Assembly: GCF_042649825.1 (NCBI RefSeq)
Contig: NZ_JBHSAB010000001.1
Coordinates: forward strand, 496,001 to 560,000
Origin: Legionella_C dresdenensis
GTDB lineage: Bacteria; Pseudomonadota; Gammaproteobacteria; Legionellales; Legionellaceae
Direction: 5' to 3'
DNA: 64,000 nt
The notes beneath the pieces are model-generated. The model searched no databases and had not been told where the DNA came from. It saw nothing but the letters and a program-made list of their open reading frames with translations. Shown here one piece after another: positions 18,528 through 27,828 of the stretch. Every line of letters starts with the position of its first letter. Positions within the stretch are counted from its first letter, which is position 1. Made by a program: the position numbers and the translations under genes.

Positions 18528-18566
18528 TGTTTATCTCCTGCGTCGCATATTAAACACTTGCTTCGA

Positions 18567-18884
18567 TTAGATCGGCATATTCATGATATCCTGATAAGCC
18601 TGAACCAATTTGTTCCGAACTTGCAGGGTAGCATCAAAGGCAAGGGATGATTTTTGAGCGGCAACCATTACATCGCCAATACTGACGTTAGGATCGCCAA
18701 TTTCATAACTGGTGCGCAGGTTTTCGGTAGTTTTCTGCAGGCCATTGACTTCATTCAACGCTTTACGGAACAGCGCATTAAAGGGCGACGGATCAGCCAG
18801 CGCTTCAATACTGCTGCCTCCAGCCCGGGCTGCCATAATTTGCATCTGATTAATTAATGATACTGTATTGCTTACATCACTCAT
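18567..18884 (-). CDS. fliE: Flagellar hook-basal body protein FliE
   Basis: FliE joins the MS ring to the proximal rod. The 105 residues have the family's C-terminal helix SLAFDATLQVRNKLVQAYQDIMNMPI and the preceding NVSIGDVMVAAQKSS. Length is typical. It is the first flagellar structural gene here, 39 bases before fliF. I looked in the gap to fleR for a sigma-54 (-24/-12) promoter, expected for fliE operons, but no GG-N10-GC element is convincing. Confidence 0.96.
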   Translation of the reverse strand: MSDVSNTVSLINQMQIMAARAGGSSIEALADPSPFNALFRKALNEVNGLQKTTENLRTSYEIGDPNVSIGDVMVAAQKSSLAFDATLQVRNKLVQAYQDIMNMPI

Positions 18885-18980
18885 GGTATATCCCTTTTCT
18901 CACACATTCTGCCTCGCCCCAAGCCTTTTGGCTATTGACCACTATGGCAACGCCCAATGCTGTATTAATTATAGTCAAAA

Positions 18981-20294
18981 TTACACTACATATCCTTCTT
19001 CACGCATTTTTGCCAATTTATATCGCAATGTACGCTCACTGACGCCTAATACAGCAGCAACCTCCTGTCTATTACCATTATGCGCTTTTAAAGTCTGCTC
19101 GATAATATCAAATTCGTGATCCTGCAGATTTTTTTCTTCCATTTTAACTGATTCTGGCTGGCGAATGCTAGTAAAATCAGGCAGTTGTAAGTGTTCTGCT
19201 TCAATTACGCCTTGTGCCTGCAAAATTAATGCCCGTTGGATCACATTATCGAGCTCGCGAGCATTACCTGGCCAGGAGTAATTTAGCAGAAATCGCTCAG
19301 CACATGGGCTTAAACTTGGTACAATCGGCATATTATTGCTGCAATGTTTGCGAATCAGGTATTGCGCCAATGGAATAATATCGCAGGCCCGCTCGCGTAA
19401 TGGCAGCCAGTGTAAGGGAAATATATTCAGACGATAATATAAATCTTCCCGGAAACGCCCATGCCGGACCTCCTCCAATAACTGCCGGTTACTGGTTGCC
19501 AACACCCGCACATCGAGACTAATCATTTTGTTGGAACCAATACGCTCAACTTCTTTTTCCTGTAATACCCGTAGCAATTTTGCCTGTAAAGGCAGGCTCA
19601 TTTCGCTGACTTCATCAAGCAACAACGTTCCTCCCTGCGCTTGTTCGAATTTACCCGGCGTTGATTTATAGGCGCCGGTAAACGCCCCTTTTTCATAACC
19701 AAACAATGTTGCCTCCAGCATTTGCTCTGGAATTGCCGCACAGTTAATCGCCACAAAGGGATGTGAACGCCGGGGAGAATGATCATGGATAAAATGAGCC
19801 AGTACTTCTTTTCCGGTTCCGCTTTCACCGGTAATCATCACGCCAACATCAGACTGGGCTACCCGTAGCGCCATTGACAGTAAAGCCTGACTTTTGGGAT
19901 CAGCGGCTACCGGCTGATTATCGCTGCCGTCAAAATCAGCTTTAATGTATTTATTAATTTTTTCGGTAAGCGTATTAGCGCTGAATGGTTTTTGCAGATA
20001 ATCCACTGCACCGTGGCGCATGGCATTTACGGCATCATCAACTGAGCCATGAGCAGTCATCAGAATTACTGGAATCCCAGGATTTCTGCGCTGAATTTCA
20101 GCAAGAAGCTGTTGACCGTCCAGTTTGTCCATTCGAATATCGCTCAATACAATTGCAGGACTATGGCGTTCCAGCATTGCCAAAGCTTCACGGCCATCAC
20201 GTGCTGCCAGGTATGAATGACCGGCAATATTCATAGTTTCCGCAATCGCTTCACGCAACACAGGATCATCTTCAACAATTAATACGTCGCTCAT
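18981..20294 (-). CDS. fleR: Sigma-54-dependent response regulator FleR
   Basis: FleR (FlrC) activates sigma-54 promoters of middle flagellar genes after phosphorylation by FleS. The 437 residues contain a receiver domain with Asp52 in VLSDIRMD and the conserved Lys in LQKPF. The AAA+ domain has ITGESGTGKEVLA and the sigma-54 contact loop GAFTGA, followed by LLLDEVSEM. A Fis-type helix-turn-helix closes the protein (NRQEVAAVLGVSERTLRYKLAKMRE). The position between fleS and fliE fits the Legionella and Pseudomonas fleSR arrangement. Confidence 0.94.
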   Translation of the reverse strand: MSDVLIVEDDPVLREAIAETMNIAGHSYLAARDGREALAMLERHSPAIVLSDIRMDKLDGQQLLAEIQRRNPGIPVILMTAHGSVDDAVNAMRHGAVDYLQKPFSANTLTEKINKYIKADFDGSDNQPVAADPKSQALLSMALRVAQSDVGVMITGESGTGKEVLAHFIHDHSPRRSHPFVAINCAAIPEQMLEATLFGYEKGAFTGAYKSTPGKFEQAQGGTLLLDEVSEMSLPLQAKLLRVLQEKEVERIGSNKMISLDVRVLATSNRQLLEEVRHGRFREDLYYRLNIFPLHWLPLRERACDIIPLAQYLIRKHCSNNMPIVPSLSPCAERFLLNYSWPGNARELDNVIQRALILQAQGVIEAEHLQLPDFTSIRQPESVKMEEKNLQDHEFDIIEQTLKAHNGNRQEVAAVLGVSERTLRYKLAKMREEGYVV

Positions 20295-20333
20295 GATTTA
20301 ATCCTTTAACATTGAACGTGTTTTAAACACGCC

Positions 20334-21332
20334 TTAAGGTAGATGAATAGTTATACAACATCCCTGACCGGGCGATGAAACCAGATCAGTATAACCGCCG
20401 TGTGCTTTCACAACAGCTTGCACTACCGCTAAACCAAGACCTGTTCCCTGTGCCTTGGTAGTATAAAAAGGAGCAAACGCCTGTGCTTTCACCTCCTCTG
20501 TCATACCTGGCCCGTCATCCTGGACACAAATAAAAAACGCCTGTTCACCATCAGGCTTCATCATCAAAAATATATTCTCAGCTCCAGCCTGTAAAGCATT
20601 ATTTACCAGATTTAATACTGCACCGGCTAAGGATTCCTGATGAAGATAGTAATTAATGGAGGGTAATTGATTATCAATCATTATTTTTACTGCCGCTCCG
20701 TCTTCAATCATCCTGACTCTGTTCTCCAAATCCCTTGACCATGAGGGCAAGTCGACCATTGCAAGCTCTATTGCTTCGCCGCGGGCAAACAGCAGTAAAT
20801 CCTGAATCTGATGTTCTATACTACGATGCGATTCCTGAATGCGGTTTAACCATTGTTGGCTGCGCGAATCGTGCGCCAACCGGTTAGTCAGATGATCGCA
20901 ATAAAGCGTAGCCGACGCCAGTGGCGTCCTGATCTGGTGCGCAAGCTGTGCCGTCATATTGCCAATAGCCGCCAACCGCCCCTGATGCGCCTTGCTATGC
21001 TCATATTCCCTGCTTGCCGTCATATCAATCAGCGTAATCAGCGAACCTGGTATGCTATCCAGGCTGGATACGGAAACATTAACCCGCCTGCCATCAACCA
21101 ATGAAATTTCATGGCCATCATCCTCCCGCGGCGAGAAGGCTCTGGCAATCACTGAAAGCCAGACCGAACCAAGCAAATCATTGCCAAGAAAATTTTTCGC
21201 GGCAGCATTAACCCATATCACCGTCCCCCGGGCATTCAGTACAACCAGACCACAGGTTAAGGTATTAAGAATCTCATGTTCCAATAATGCAAATGACTGC
21301 TGGCTTTTCACCGGACTTTCACTGCATAGCAT
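20334..21332 (-). CDS. fleS: Sensor histidine kinase FleS
   Basis: FleS (FlrB) is the cytoplasmic kinase partner of FleR. The 332 residues comprise an N-terminal PAS domain (LNTLTCGLVVLNARGTVIWV), a HisKA helix with the phosphorylated His in LAHQIRTPLASA near residue 130, and the ATPase N, G1 and G2 boxes (NLVNNALQAG, DDGPGM, GTGLGLAVVQ). There is no membrane segment, as expected for FleS. It ends 39 bases before fleR and probably heads the flagellar transcription unit. Confidence 0.92.
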   Translation of the reverse strand: MLCSESPVKSQQSFALLEHEILNTLTCGLVVLNARGTVIWVNAAAKNFLGNDLLGSVWLSVIARAFSPREDDGHEISLVDGRRVNVSVSSLDSIPGSLITLIDMTASREYEHSKAHQGRLAAIGNMTAQLAHQIRTPLASATLYCDHLTNRLAHDSRSQQWLNRIQESHRSIEHQIQDLLLFARGEAIELAMVDLPSWSRDLENRVRMIEDGAAVKIMIDNQLPSINYYLHQESLAGAVLNLVNNALQAGAENIFLMMKPDGEQAFFICVQDDGPGMTEEVKAQAFAPFYTTKAQGTGLGLAVVQAVVKAHGGYTDLVSSPGQGCCITIHLP

Positions 21333-21441
21333 AATTTATAGTGTTTTAAATAGGTTTACTATGACTTTAACAAGTTTTTCAACAAAATAGAATATGCTTG
21401 GCATAGGTTGGGAGGGCTTTGTTGAAATTATGTCGAGAAAT

Positions 21442-21469
21442 TGAGTGTTGGGCTTTACAGCCCAACACT
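21442..21469. repeat. R2-family hairpin downstream of rarA
   Basis: Perfect palindrome GAGTGTTGGGCT / AGCCCAACACTC around a short loop, just beyond the rarA stop codon. It is the best-preserved member of the R2 family. There is no T run, so it is not a classical terminator. Confidence 0.75.
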
Positions 21470-21491
21470 CCTTTGGATAAGCAGGTAAAAA

Positions 21492-22784
21492 CTACTTTTT
21501 TTTCGCCTGCTCATCCAGTGTTTTCAGCCAGGCCAGCTTATCGGCGATTTTTGCTTCAAGCCCCCGATTCACCGGCTGATACCAGCCCGGCTCTTTCATA
21601 CCCTCAGGAAAATAATTTTCACCGGCAGCATAACCATGAGGCTCATCATGAGCATACCGGTATTCGTGGCCATAGCCCAGATTTTTCATCAACTTTGTAG
21701 GCGCATTGCGCAGATGGATAGGGACTTCCCGGGTTTTGTCCTGTTTTACATAACTTCGTGCCTTGTTGTACGCGACATAGCCGGCATTGCTTTTTGCAGC
21801 GGCGGCTAGATAAATAATAGCCTGCGCCAATGCCAGTTCCCCCTCCGGCGACCCCAGTCGTTCATACGTTGCGGCCGCATCATTGGCAATCTGCATGGCG
21901 CGGGGATCGGCAAGGCCTATATCTTCCCAGGCCATCCTAATAATCCGTCGTGCCAGATAACGCGGATCGACTCCCCCATCAAGCATCCGGGTTAACCAAT
22001 ACAGAGCTGCATCAGGATTTGAGCCGCGTACTGATTTATGCAGGGCTGAAATCTGATCATAGAAATAATCACCGCCTTTATCAAAGCGACGTCCCGCTGG
22101 CGATAATACTTCTTGTATCAAATCAGCATTGATTGTTCGGGTCTTTTTTACTGCTGCCGCTATATCCAGTTGCTCCAGCAAATTTAACATCCGTCTGGCA
22201 TCACCATCGGCGTGGGCAATCACAACGTTTATAGCCTGTTCATCAAACTCAAGATTATTTAAGAAAGGCAAGGCGCGCATAAATAGCTGCTCAAGTTCAT
22301 CTTCACTTAAAGATTTAAGTACATAAACCTGAGAGCGGGATAACAGCGCTGAATTAACCTCAAACGAAGGATTCTCTGTTGTTGCGCCAATAAAGGTCAG
22401 CAAACCAGATTCAGTGAAGGGCAGCAAAGCGTCTTGCTGGGCCTTATTAAAGCGATGAATCTCATCAATAAATAAAATGGTCTGGCGCTGCATAATCAGA
22501 TTCTGACGCGCTTGCTCAACCGCATCCCGAATATCCTTCACACCAGCCAGAACTGCTGACAGGGCAATCCACTCGCAATCAAAGGCTTTCGCGCTGATTT
22601 GCGCCAACGTGGTTTTACCAACTCCGGGCGGTCCCCAGAATATCATGGAGTGCGGTTTGCCTGACTCAAAAGCAAGTCTTAACGGTTTGCCTTCGGCCAG
22701 AAGATGGCTCTGACCTATCACTTCATCCCAATGCGCAGGACGTAAACGTTCCGCTAACGGAATATGGACCGGTTTGTCTTTCAT
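21492..22784 (-). CDS. rarA: Replication-associated recombination protein A
   Basis: RarA (MgsA) is an AAA+ ATPase related to clamp loaders that acts at stalled replication forks. The 430 residues carry LAERLRPAHWDEVIGQ near the start, the Walker A loop GPPGVGKTTLAQ, Walker B ILFIDEIHRFNKAQQD, and sensor-1 FIGATTENPSF. The C-terminal tetramerisation part contains LDGGVDPRYLARRIIRMA and YGHEYRYAHDEPHGYA. The ATG overlaps the lolA stop codon by four bases, so ftsK-lolA-rarA is a coupled operon, an order common in gammaproteobacteria. Confidence 0.96.
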   Translation of the reverse strand: MKDKPVHIPLAERLRPAHWDEVIGQSHLLAEGKPLRLAFESGKPHSMIFWGPPGVGKTTLAQISAKAFDCEWIALSAVLAGVKDIRDAVEQARQNLIMQRQTILFIDEIHRFNKAQQDALLPFTESGLLTFIGATTENPSFEVNSALLSRSQVYVLKSLSEDELEQLFMRALPFLNNLEFDEQAINVVIAHADGDARRMLNLLEQLDIAAAVKKTRTINADLIQEVLSPAGRRFDKGGDYFYDQISALHKSVRGSNPDAALYWLTRMLDGGVDPRYLARRIIRMAWEDIGLADPRAMQIANDAAATYERLGSPEGELALAQAIIYLAAAAKSNAGYVAYNKARSYVKQDKTREVPIHLRNAPTKLMKNLGYGHEYRYAHDEPHGYAAGENYFPEGMKEPGWYQPVNRGLEAKIADKLAWLKTLDEQAKKK

Positions 22785-23392
22785 TGCTTCACTACATCAA
22801 CGCCTTTGGGCGGTTTGAATTTAAAAAGAGTATCAGACAAACCTGGATTATTTTTAATTTTGCTTAATTTAACAACGGTATGCTGATTGAGCTGGTCAAA
22901 AAACTCTATGCTTGTCAACGTTTCACCATTAAACGTCAGCTTGACGCGCTGAAAATTTTCTTTGCCTGATTTAGCATGTAGATCAAAGGTTTTAGTTTTC
23001 TCATTCCCGCTGGCAGTGACCGTAAAATCCCGGTTTACCGTATCATCATAACCGCTTAAAAATAATGCCGGTGTTCCCCCCAGGCCCTTCTCTTGTTTTT
23101 TAACCGTTACCTGCTCCAGATCAACGTCATAAACCCATAATTTCTGGCTATCAGCAACCACCAGTTGTTCCATAGGGCTTTTGGTTTGCCAGCGAAAACG
23201 GCCGGGACGGGAAAGCGCCATCGTACCTGACGAACTGGATACTTCCCGTTTGCCCGCTTTCACGATCTGACTAAAATTGGCAGTCATGCTATGAATCGCA
23301 TTCAGTCTCGCCTGCACATCTTCGGCAGCAGTTAATGCAAAAATCGGTTTAAGAATCAGTAAAGCCAACAATCCAATGGATTTTCTCATCAT
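22781..23392 (-). CDS. lolA: Outer-membrane lipoprotein carrier protein LolA
   Basis: LolA carries mature lipoproteins across the periplasm from the LolCDE exporter to LolB. The 203 residues start with a signal peptide (KSIGLLALLILKPIFALTA). The mature protein shows family features: MTANFSQIV, then SGTMALSRPGRFRWQ, and FKPPKGVDVVKQ at the C-terminus. Its start overlaps the ftsK stop codon (TAATG). The inner-membrane partners are encoded in the same window at 31.8-33.7 kb. Confidence 0.95.
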   Translation of the reverse strand: MMRKSIGLLALLILKPIFALTAAEDVQARLNAIHSMTANFSQIVKAGKREVSSSSGTMALSRPGRFRWQTKSPMEQLVVADSQKLWVYDVDLEQVTVKKQEKGLGGTPALFLSGYDDTVNRDFTVTASGNEKTKTFDLHAKSGKENFQRVKLTFNGETLTSIEFFDQLNQHTVVKLSKIKNNPGLSDTLFKFKPPKGVDVVKQ

Positions 23393-25794
23393 TATTCCTC
23401 TGTAACTGAATTGACCAATACATCCCGGTAGCCGCCATCAAGCGGGCCAACAATCCCGGTACGCTCCATCTCTTCAACCAGACGGGCAGCGCGGTTGTAA
23501 CCAATTTTTAACCGGCGCTGCACTGCTGAGATACTTGCTTTGCGGGTCTGAATAACAAACTCAACCGCCTGATCATACAAGGGATCGCTTTCTTCAGTGG
23601 CCTGTCCGCCCTCACCCTCCCCGCCGCCTTCAGCGGGATCAAAAGTCTGGGTAATCTCATCAATATACTCAGGCTCTCCTCGCGCACGCCAGTCTTCAGC
23701 TACGCCATGCACTTCATGGTCATCAACAAATGCGCCATGCACCCTTAACGGCGCACCGGTACCTGGCGCCAGATACAACATATCACCATGACCGAGCAAT
23801 TGTTCTGCGCCCTGTTGATCAAGGATAGTACGAGAATCAATTTTTGAGGAAACCTGGAATGAAATTCGAGTAGGAATATTCGATTTGATTAAACCAGTCA
23901 GGACATCCACAGACGGCCGTTGGGTAGCAAGAATCAAGTGGATACCGGCCGCACGCGCCTTCTGAGCGATACGGGCAATCAATTGCTCCACTTTTTTGCC
24001 CACAACCATCATCATATCCGCTAACTCGTCAATGACGACTACAATATAGGGTAATGTCTGTAACTCAGGCGCTTTATCATCGACAGAATCAATCGGTTTC
24101 CATAATGGGTCAACCAGCGGCTCTCCGGCTGCTATTGCGTCCGTGACCTTGGTATTAAACCCGGCAAGGTTCCGTACTCCGAGAGCCGCCATCAGACGGT
24201 ATCTGCGCTCCATTTCCGCCACACACCAACGCAGAGCGCTCGCCGCTTCTTTCATGTCGGTAACCACGGGCGTCAGCAAATGCGGAATACCATCATAGAT
24301 TGATAGCTCAAGCATCTTGGGATCGACCATAATCAGCCTGACCTGTTCCGGCGTTGCCTTAAATAACAGGCTTAAAATCATGGCGTTAATTCCTACCGAT
24401 TTACCAGAACCGGTTGTTCCTGCAACCAGCAAATGCGGCATTTTTGCCAGATCAACCACCATCGGGTGGCCGGCAATATCAACCCCCAAAGCCAGAGTTA
24501 ACGGTGAGTGAGCCTGCAAATAAACGTCTGCAGACAATACGGCAGACAGTCTGACCATATCACGATACTGGTTAGGCAGCTCAAGGCCGACTACAGTTTT
24601 ACCGGGAATAACCTCCACTACCCGTACGCTGGTAACAGAAAGGGAGCGGGCCAGATCCTTGGATAATGCAGACAGTTTGCTGACCTTGATTCCTGCCGCC
24701 AATTGTAATTCAAAACGGGTAATCACTGGGCCCGGATGCACCGCAACTACATCGGCCTGAATGCCAAAATCAAGCAGATGCTGCTCAACTTCACGCGACA
24801 TATGCTCAAGCTCCTGATGAGTATAACCGCCCAAGGGTTTACCGGGCTGAGCTTTGTCAAGCAGCGATAAGGATGGCAGGCTGCCGGAAACGGCCGATTT
24901 TGCCGCACGCGGCGGTTTGACTGGTTTTTCAACCGGTTTTTCAACAATAGTCACTGCCGGCGCTGTCGCTGCAAGCACAGGCATCGGCTCGGCCGATTGA
25001 GGGGTAATCGCGGTCGGTGCAGACACTGACGGCTTTTCTTTCGGCTCTTTTTTTGCTGCGATTGGGAACAGGCGTTTTTCCGTTTTTGGAGCCTCAGCGG
25101 ATTTGGCTCGCTGCTCTTGCATGCGCTGGCTCCACCGCATCATTTTGCCTGCCCCTGATCGGGCATAGCGAACAACAGTATTAATGGCAAGCAGAGTATA
25201 ACAACCAATAAATTCGGTGGTGCGAATCCAGGAGAGGCCCGTCAACCAGGTTACGCCAACCAGAAAAATAGCCAGCAGCAACAGAGTGGCGCCCTGAATA
25301 TTTAACGCATAATTAAAGCCTCTGGCTATATAATCTCCCAGCAGCCCGCCTGCACTCTGGCTGCCGTCAATTGCGATTATTCCAGGCTCCAGGCTCAATA
25401 AACCACAGCCGCCCGTCATGGCAAGAATTAAACCGCTGGCCTTCAGCAGCAAGCCATGTTGATTGACCGTACGCGTGGTACGGTGTTCCTGCAAGACTAC
25501 CCAGGCAACATATGCGGCACAAACTGGCAGCAGGCAGGAAAAATAACCAAAAAGCCAATACAGGGCGTCAGCAACATATGCCCCCACTTGTCCGCCGGCA
25601 TTGGCCACGCTGCCGCTTCGGCTGACATGAGTCCAGCCTGGATCAGCGGCGTTATAGGTTCCAAGCGCCAAAAGGATAAAAAGTGCTATAGTTAATACTA
25701 GAATGAACCCGCCTTCACTAAGGCGTTTCATCAAAAACACTGGCAGTTTCTTTTTTAGGTCGCCAGCGCGCTGACCTGATTCTTGTTTTGCCAT
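23392..25794 (-). CDS. ftsK: DNA translocase FtsK
   Basis: FtsK anchors at the division septum and pumps chromosome ends towards dif for XerCD resolution. The 800 residues hold four to five N-terminal membrane segments (about 25-190), a relatively short Pro/Ala/Lys-rich linker, and the motor domain with Walker A GTTGSGKSVGINAM and Walker B YIVVVIDELADMMMV. A winged-helix gamma domain ends the protein (ISAVQRRLKIGYNRAARLVEEME) and reads KOPS sequences. The length is that of the short-linker FtsK/SpoIIIE type common outside enterobacteria. It faces trxB across a 69-bp divergent promoter region. Confidence 0.96.
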   Translation of the reverse strand: MAKQESGQRAGDLKKKLPVFLMKRLSEGGFILVLTIALFILLALGTYNAADPGWTHVSRSGSVANAGGQVGAYVADALYWLFGYFSCLLPVCAAYVAWVVLQEHRTTRTVNQHGLLLKASGLILAMTGGCGLLSLEPGIIAIDGSQSAGGLLGDYIARGFNYALNIQGATLLLLAIFLVGVTWLTGLSWIRTTEFIGCYTLLAINTVVRYARSGAGKMMRWSQRMQEQRAKSAEAPKTEKRLFPIAAKKEPKEKPSVSAPTAITPQSAEPMPVLAATAPAVTIVEKPVEKPVKPPRAAKSAVSGSLPSLSLLDKAQPGKPLGGYTHQELEHMSREVEQHLLDFGIQADVVAVHPGPVITRFELQLAAGIKVSKLSALSKDLARSLSVTSVRVVEVIPGKTVVGLELPNQYRDMVRLSAVLSADVYLQAHSPLTLALGVDIAGHPMVVDLAKMPHLLVAGTTGSGKSVGINAMILSLLFKATPEQVRLIMVDPKMLELSIYDGIPHLLTPVVTDMKEAASALRWCVAEMERRYRLMAALGVRNLAGFNTKVTDAIAAGEPLVDPLWKPIDSVDDKAPELQTLPYIVVVIDELADMMMVVGKKVEQLIARIAQKARAAGIHLILATQRPSVDVLTGLIKSNIPTRISFQVSSKIDSRTILDQQGAEQLLGHGDMLYLAPGTGAPLRVHGAFVDDHEVHGVAEDWRARGEPEYIDEITQTFDPAEGGGEGEGGQATEESDPLYDQAVEFVIQTRKASISAVQRRLKIGYNRAARLVEEMERTGIVGPLDGGYRDVLVNSVTEE

Positions 25795-25863
25795 AATCTA
25801 TTTTAAAGTCTATGTTTTTATCTTACTATTCGTTATCTTAACATAATTGTGAGGAAGGCAGAT

Positions 25864-26826
25864 ATGCTCAGCACTACCAATCACCACCGCCTGATAATTC
25901 TAGGTTCAGGACCAGCAGGTTATACTGCCGCGGTCTACGCTGCAAGAGCTAATTTAAAACCAGTGCTTATTACCGGGATGCAACCGGGAGGTCAGCTGAC
26001 TACAACAACTGAAGTTGATAACTGGCCTGGCGATGTCGAAGGCCTGATGGGTCCGGCTCTCATGGAGCGTATGCAAAAACATGCCGAACGCTTTGATACC
26101 CAGGTTGTTTTTGATCACATTGTCAAAGCTGATTTGCAGCAACGTCCTTTTGTGCTGGAAGGCGATAGCGCGACTTATACTTGCGACGCGCTGATTATTG
26201 CAACCGGCGCCTCTGCCCGTTATCTGGGGCTGGAATCGGAGCAGGCCTATCAGGGCCGCGGGGTTTCTGCCTGTGCAACCTGTGATGGCTTTTTCTATCG
26301 CAACCGTAATGTCTGTGTAGTCGGCGGCGGCAATACCGCTGTTGAGGAAGCGCTGTATTTATCCAATATTGCAGCCTCAGTCACTTTAATTCACCGCCGC
26401 GACACATTACGCGCTGAAAAAATCATGCAGGATAAATTGTTTGAGAAAGCACGCACCGGCAATATTAAACTGCAATGGAACCAGACGCTGGAAGAAGTAG
26501 TGGGTAACGGTATGAAAGTCACAGGGGTCAATCTGCGTAATACGATTGACGGCTCGATTACCAATCTGGAAACGGATGGCGTTTTTATCGCTATCGGCCA
26601 TGATCCAAATACGGGTCTGTTTAAAGGCCAGCTTGATATGAGCGCTGAAGGTTATCTGAAAATCCGCTCAGGTCTGGAGGGCATGGCAACAATGACCAAT
26701 ATTCCAGGCGTTTTTGCCTGCGGCGATGTTGCTGATCATGTCTATCGTCAGGCAATCACTTCAGCGGGCTTTGGTTGTATGGCAGCGCTTGATGCCGAGA
26801 AATATTTCGAGCTTGGCGGCCATTGA
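25864..26826 (+). CDS. trxB: Thioredoxin reductase
   Basis: TrxB uses NADPH and FAD to reduce thioredoxin in the cytoplasm. The product is 320 residues if it starts at ATG 25864, which I prefer because GAGGAAGG lies at 25851-25858; the frame reaches GTG 25849. Visible motifs are the FAD loop GSGPAGYTAAVYAARA, the redox-active CATC (Cys137 and Cys140), the NADPH loop VGGGNTAVEEALYL, and the C-terminal GVFACGDVADHVYRQA. It is followed without a gap by aat, an order shared with many Legionella and other gammaproteobacterial genomes. Confidence 0.96.
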   Translation: MLSTTNHHRLIILGSGPAGYTAAVYAARANLKPVLITGMQPGGQLTTTTEVDNWPGDVEGLMGPALMERMQKHAERFDTQVVFDHIVKADLQQRPFVLEGDSATYTCDALIIATGASARYLGLESEQAYQGRGVSACATCDGFFYRNRNVCVVGGGNTAVEEALYLSNIAASVTLIHRRDTLRAEKIMQDKLFEKARTGNIKLQWNQTLEEVVGNGMKVTGVNLRNTIDGSITNLETDGVFIAIGHDPNTGLFKGQLDMSAEGYLKIRSGLEGMATMTNIPGVFACGDVADHVYRQAITSAGFGCMAALDAEKYFELGGH

Positions 26827-26828
26827 TT

Positions 26829-27497
26829 GTGCACGAGGATTTTTATTTCCCCCATCCTGAATATAGCGATAAGCAGGGTTTGCTGATGATAGGCGGTGAT
26901 TTATCACCGCAGCGCCTTCTTACCGCCTATCAGGGCGGTATTTTTCCCTGGTTTGAGCCTGGGTGTCCTATCTTATGGTGGTCGCCCAATCCACGTCTGG
27001 TTATTTATCCGCAAGATTTTAAAGTGTCCCGCAGCCTGACGAAGTCGCTAAAAAAACCGTATCGTTTTACCATCGATACTGATTTCAAAGCCGTCATCAA
27101 TGCGTGCGCTACTGTTTCAGGCCGTATTGGCAATACCTGGATCAGTAAGGATATGCTGGCAGCATATTGTGAGTTGCATGAGATGGGCTATGCCCATTCA
27201 TTTGAGATCTGGAATGAACAGAATCAGTTAATTGGCGGTCTGTATGGCGTAAGCCTGGGGCGGGCGTTCTTTGGCGAATCAATGTTTCACCATGAGCGCG
27301 ATGCCTCCAAAATCGCTTTTTATCATTTATGCCAAACTATGCTGGCCTGGAAGTTTGACTTTATTGACTGTCAAATGCCGACTGCCCATTTAATGCGCCT
27401 GGGCGCTAAAATTATCAGCCGGAAAGAATTTCTTTATCGTCTTGGGTTGGCGGTACAAAAACCGACTTGTGCAGGTTTATGGAGTAACAATTGCTAG
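26829..27497 (+). CDS. aat: Leucyl/phenylalanyl-tRNA-protein transferase
   Basis: Aat adds Leu or Phe from tRNA to proteins with N-terminal Lys or Arg, marking them for ClpAP through the N-end rule. About 222 residues contain GLLMIGGDLSPQRLLTAYQ, GIFPWFEPGCPILWWSPNPR, GRIGNTWISKDML, GGLYGVSLGRAFFGESMF and DCQMPTAHLMRLGA, all family hallmarks. I choose GTG 26829 because GGCGGC lies eight bases upstream. TTG 26823, overlapping the trxB stop, would add two residues. Co-transcription with trxB is very likely. Confidence 0.93.
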   Translation: MHEDFYFPHPEYSDKQGLLMIGGDLSPQRLLTAYQGGIFPWFEPGCPILWWSPNPRLVIYPQDFKVSRSLTKSLKKPYRFTIDTDFKAVINACATVSGRIGNTWISKDMLAAYCELHEMGYAHSFEIWNEQNQLIGGLYGVSLGRAFFGESMFHHERDASKIAFYHLCQTMLAWKFDFIDCQMPTAHLMRLGAKIISRKEFLYRLGLAVQKPTCAGLWSNNC

Positions 27498-27569
27498 AAG
27501 CATTGCCATTTTTCCGGTTTTAGTGCACTATTTGCCCTTATTTGAATATTATTTATTTTTGAGAGATAT

Positions 27570-27791
27570 ATGGCTAAAGAAGATCATATTGAAATGCTTG
27601 GTACTGTAATCGATACCCTGCCAAACACCATGTTCCGAGTGGAATTGGAAAACGGGCATATCATAACCGCGCATATTTCAGGCCGCATGCGTAAAAATTA
27701 CATCCGCATTCTGACTGGTGACAAGGTAAAAGTTGAATTAACGCCTTATGATTTGACAAAAGGCCGGATTATTTTCAGAGATAAGAACTGA
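27570..27791 (+). CDS. infA: Translation initiation factor IF-1
   Basis: IF-1 binds the ribosomal A site during initiation. The 73-residue protein is a single S1/OB-fold domain with the usual sequence (MAKEDHIEMLGTVIDTLPNT, GHIITAHISGRMRKNYIRIL, GRIIFRDKN). It lies 72 bases after aat with GAGAGATAT before the ATG. The next gene, pmbA, converges on it; the R2 hairpin at 27799-27820 separates them. Confidence 0.98.
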   Translation: MAKEDHIEMLGTVIDTLPNTMFRVELENGHIITAHISGRMRKNYIRILTGDKVKVELTPYDLTKGRIIFRDKN

Positions 27792-27798
27792 TTATATT

Positions 27799-27820
27799 TG
27801 TTGGGCTATACAGCCCAACA
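27799..27820. terminator. Hairpin between convergent infA and pmbA
   Basis: Near-perfect palindrome TGTTGGGCTATACAGCCCAACA, an R2-family member eight bases after infA and eight bases after the pmbA stop. Its position between two convergent genes suggests use as a bidirectional terminator or transcript end, though there is no T run. Confidence 0.5.
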
Positions 27821-27828
27821 CATCCCCG

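Noticed and set aside
18885..18980. Sigma-54 promoter before fliE
   Set aside because: Expected from the FleR context, but no GG-N10-GC element fits, so I do not annotate it.
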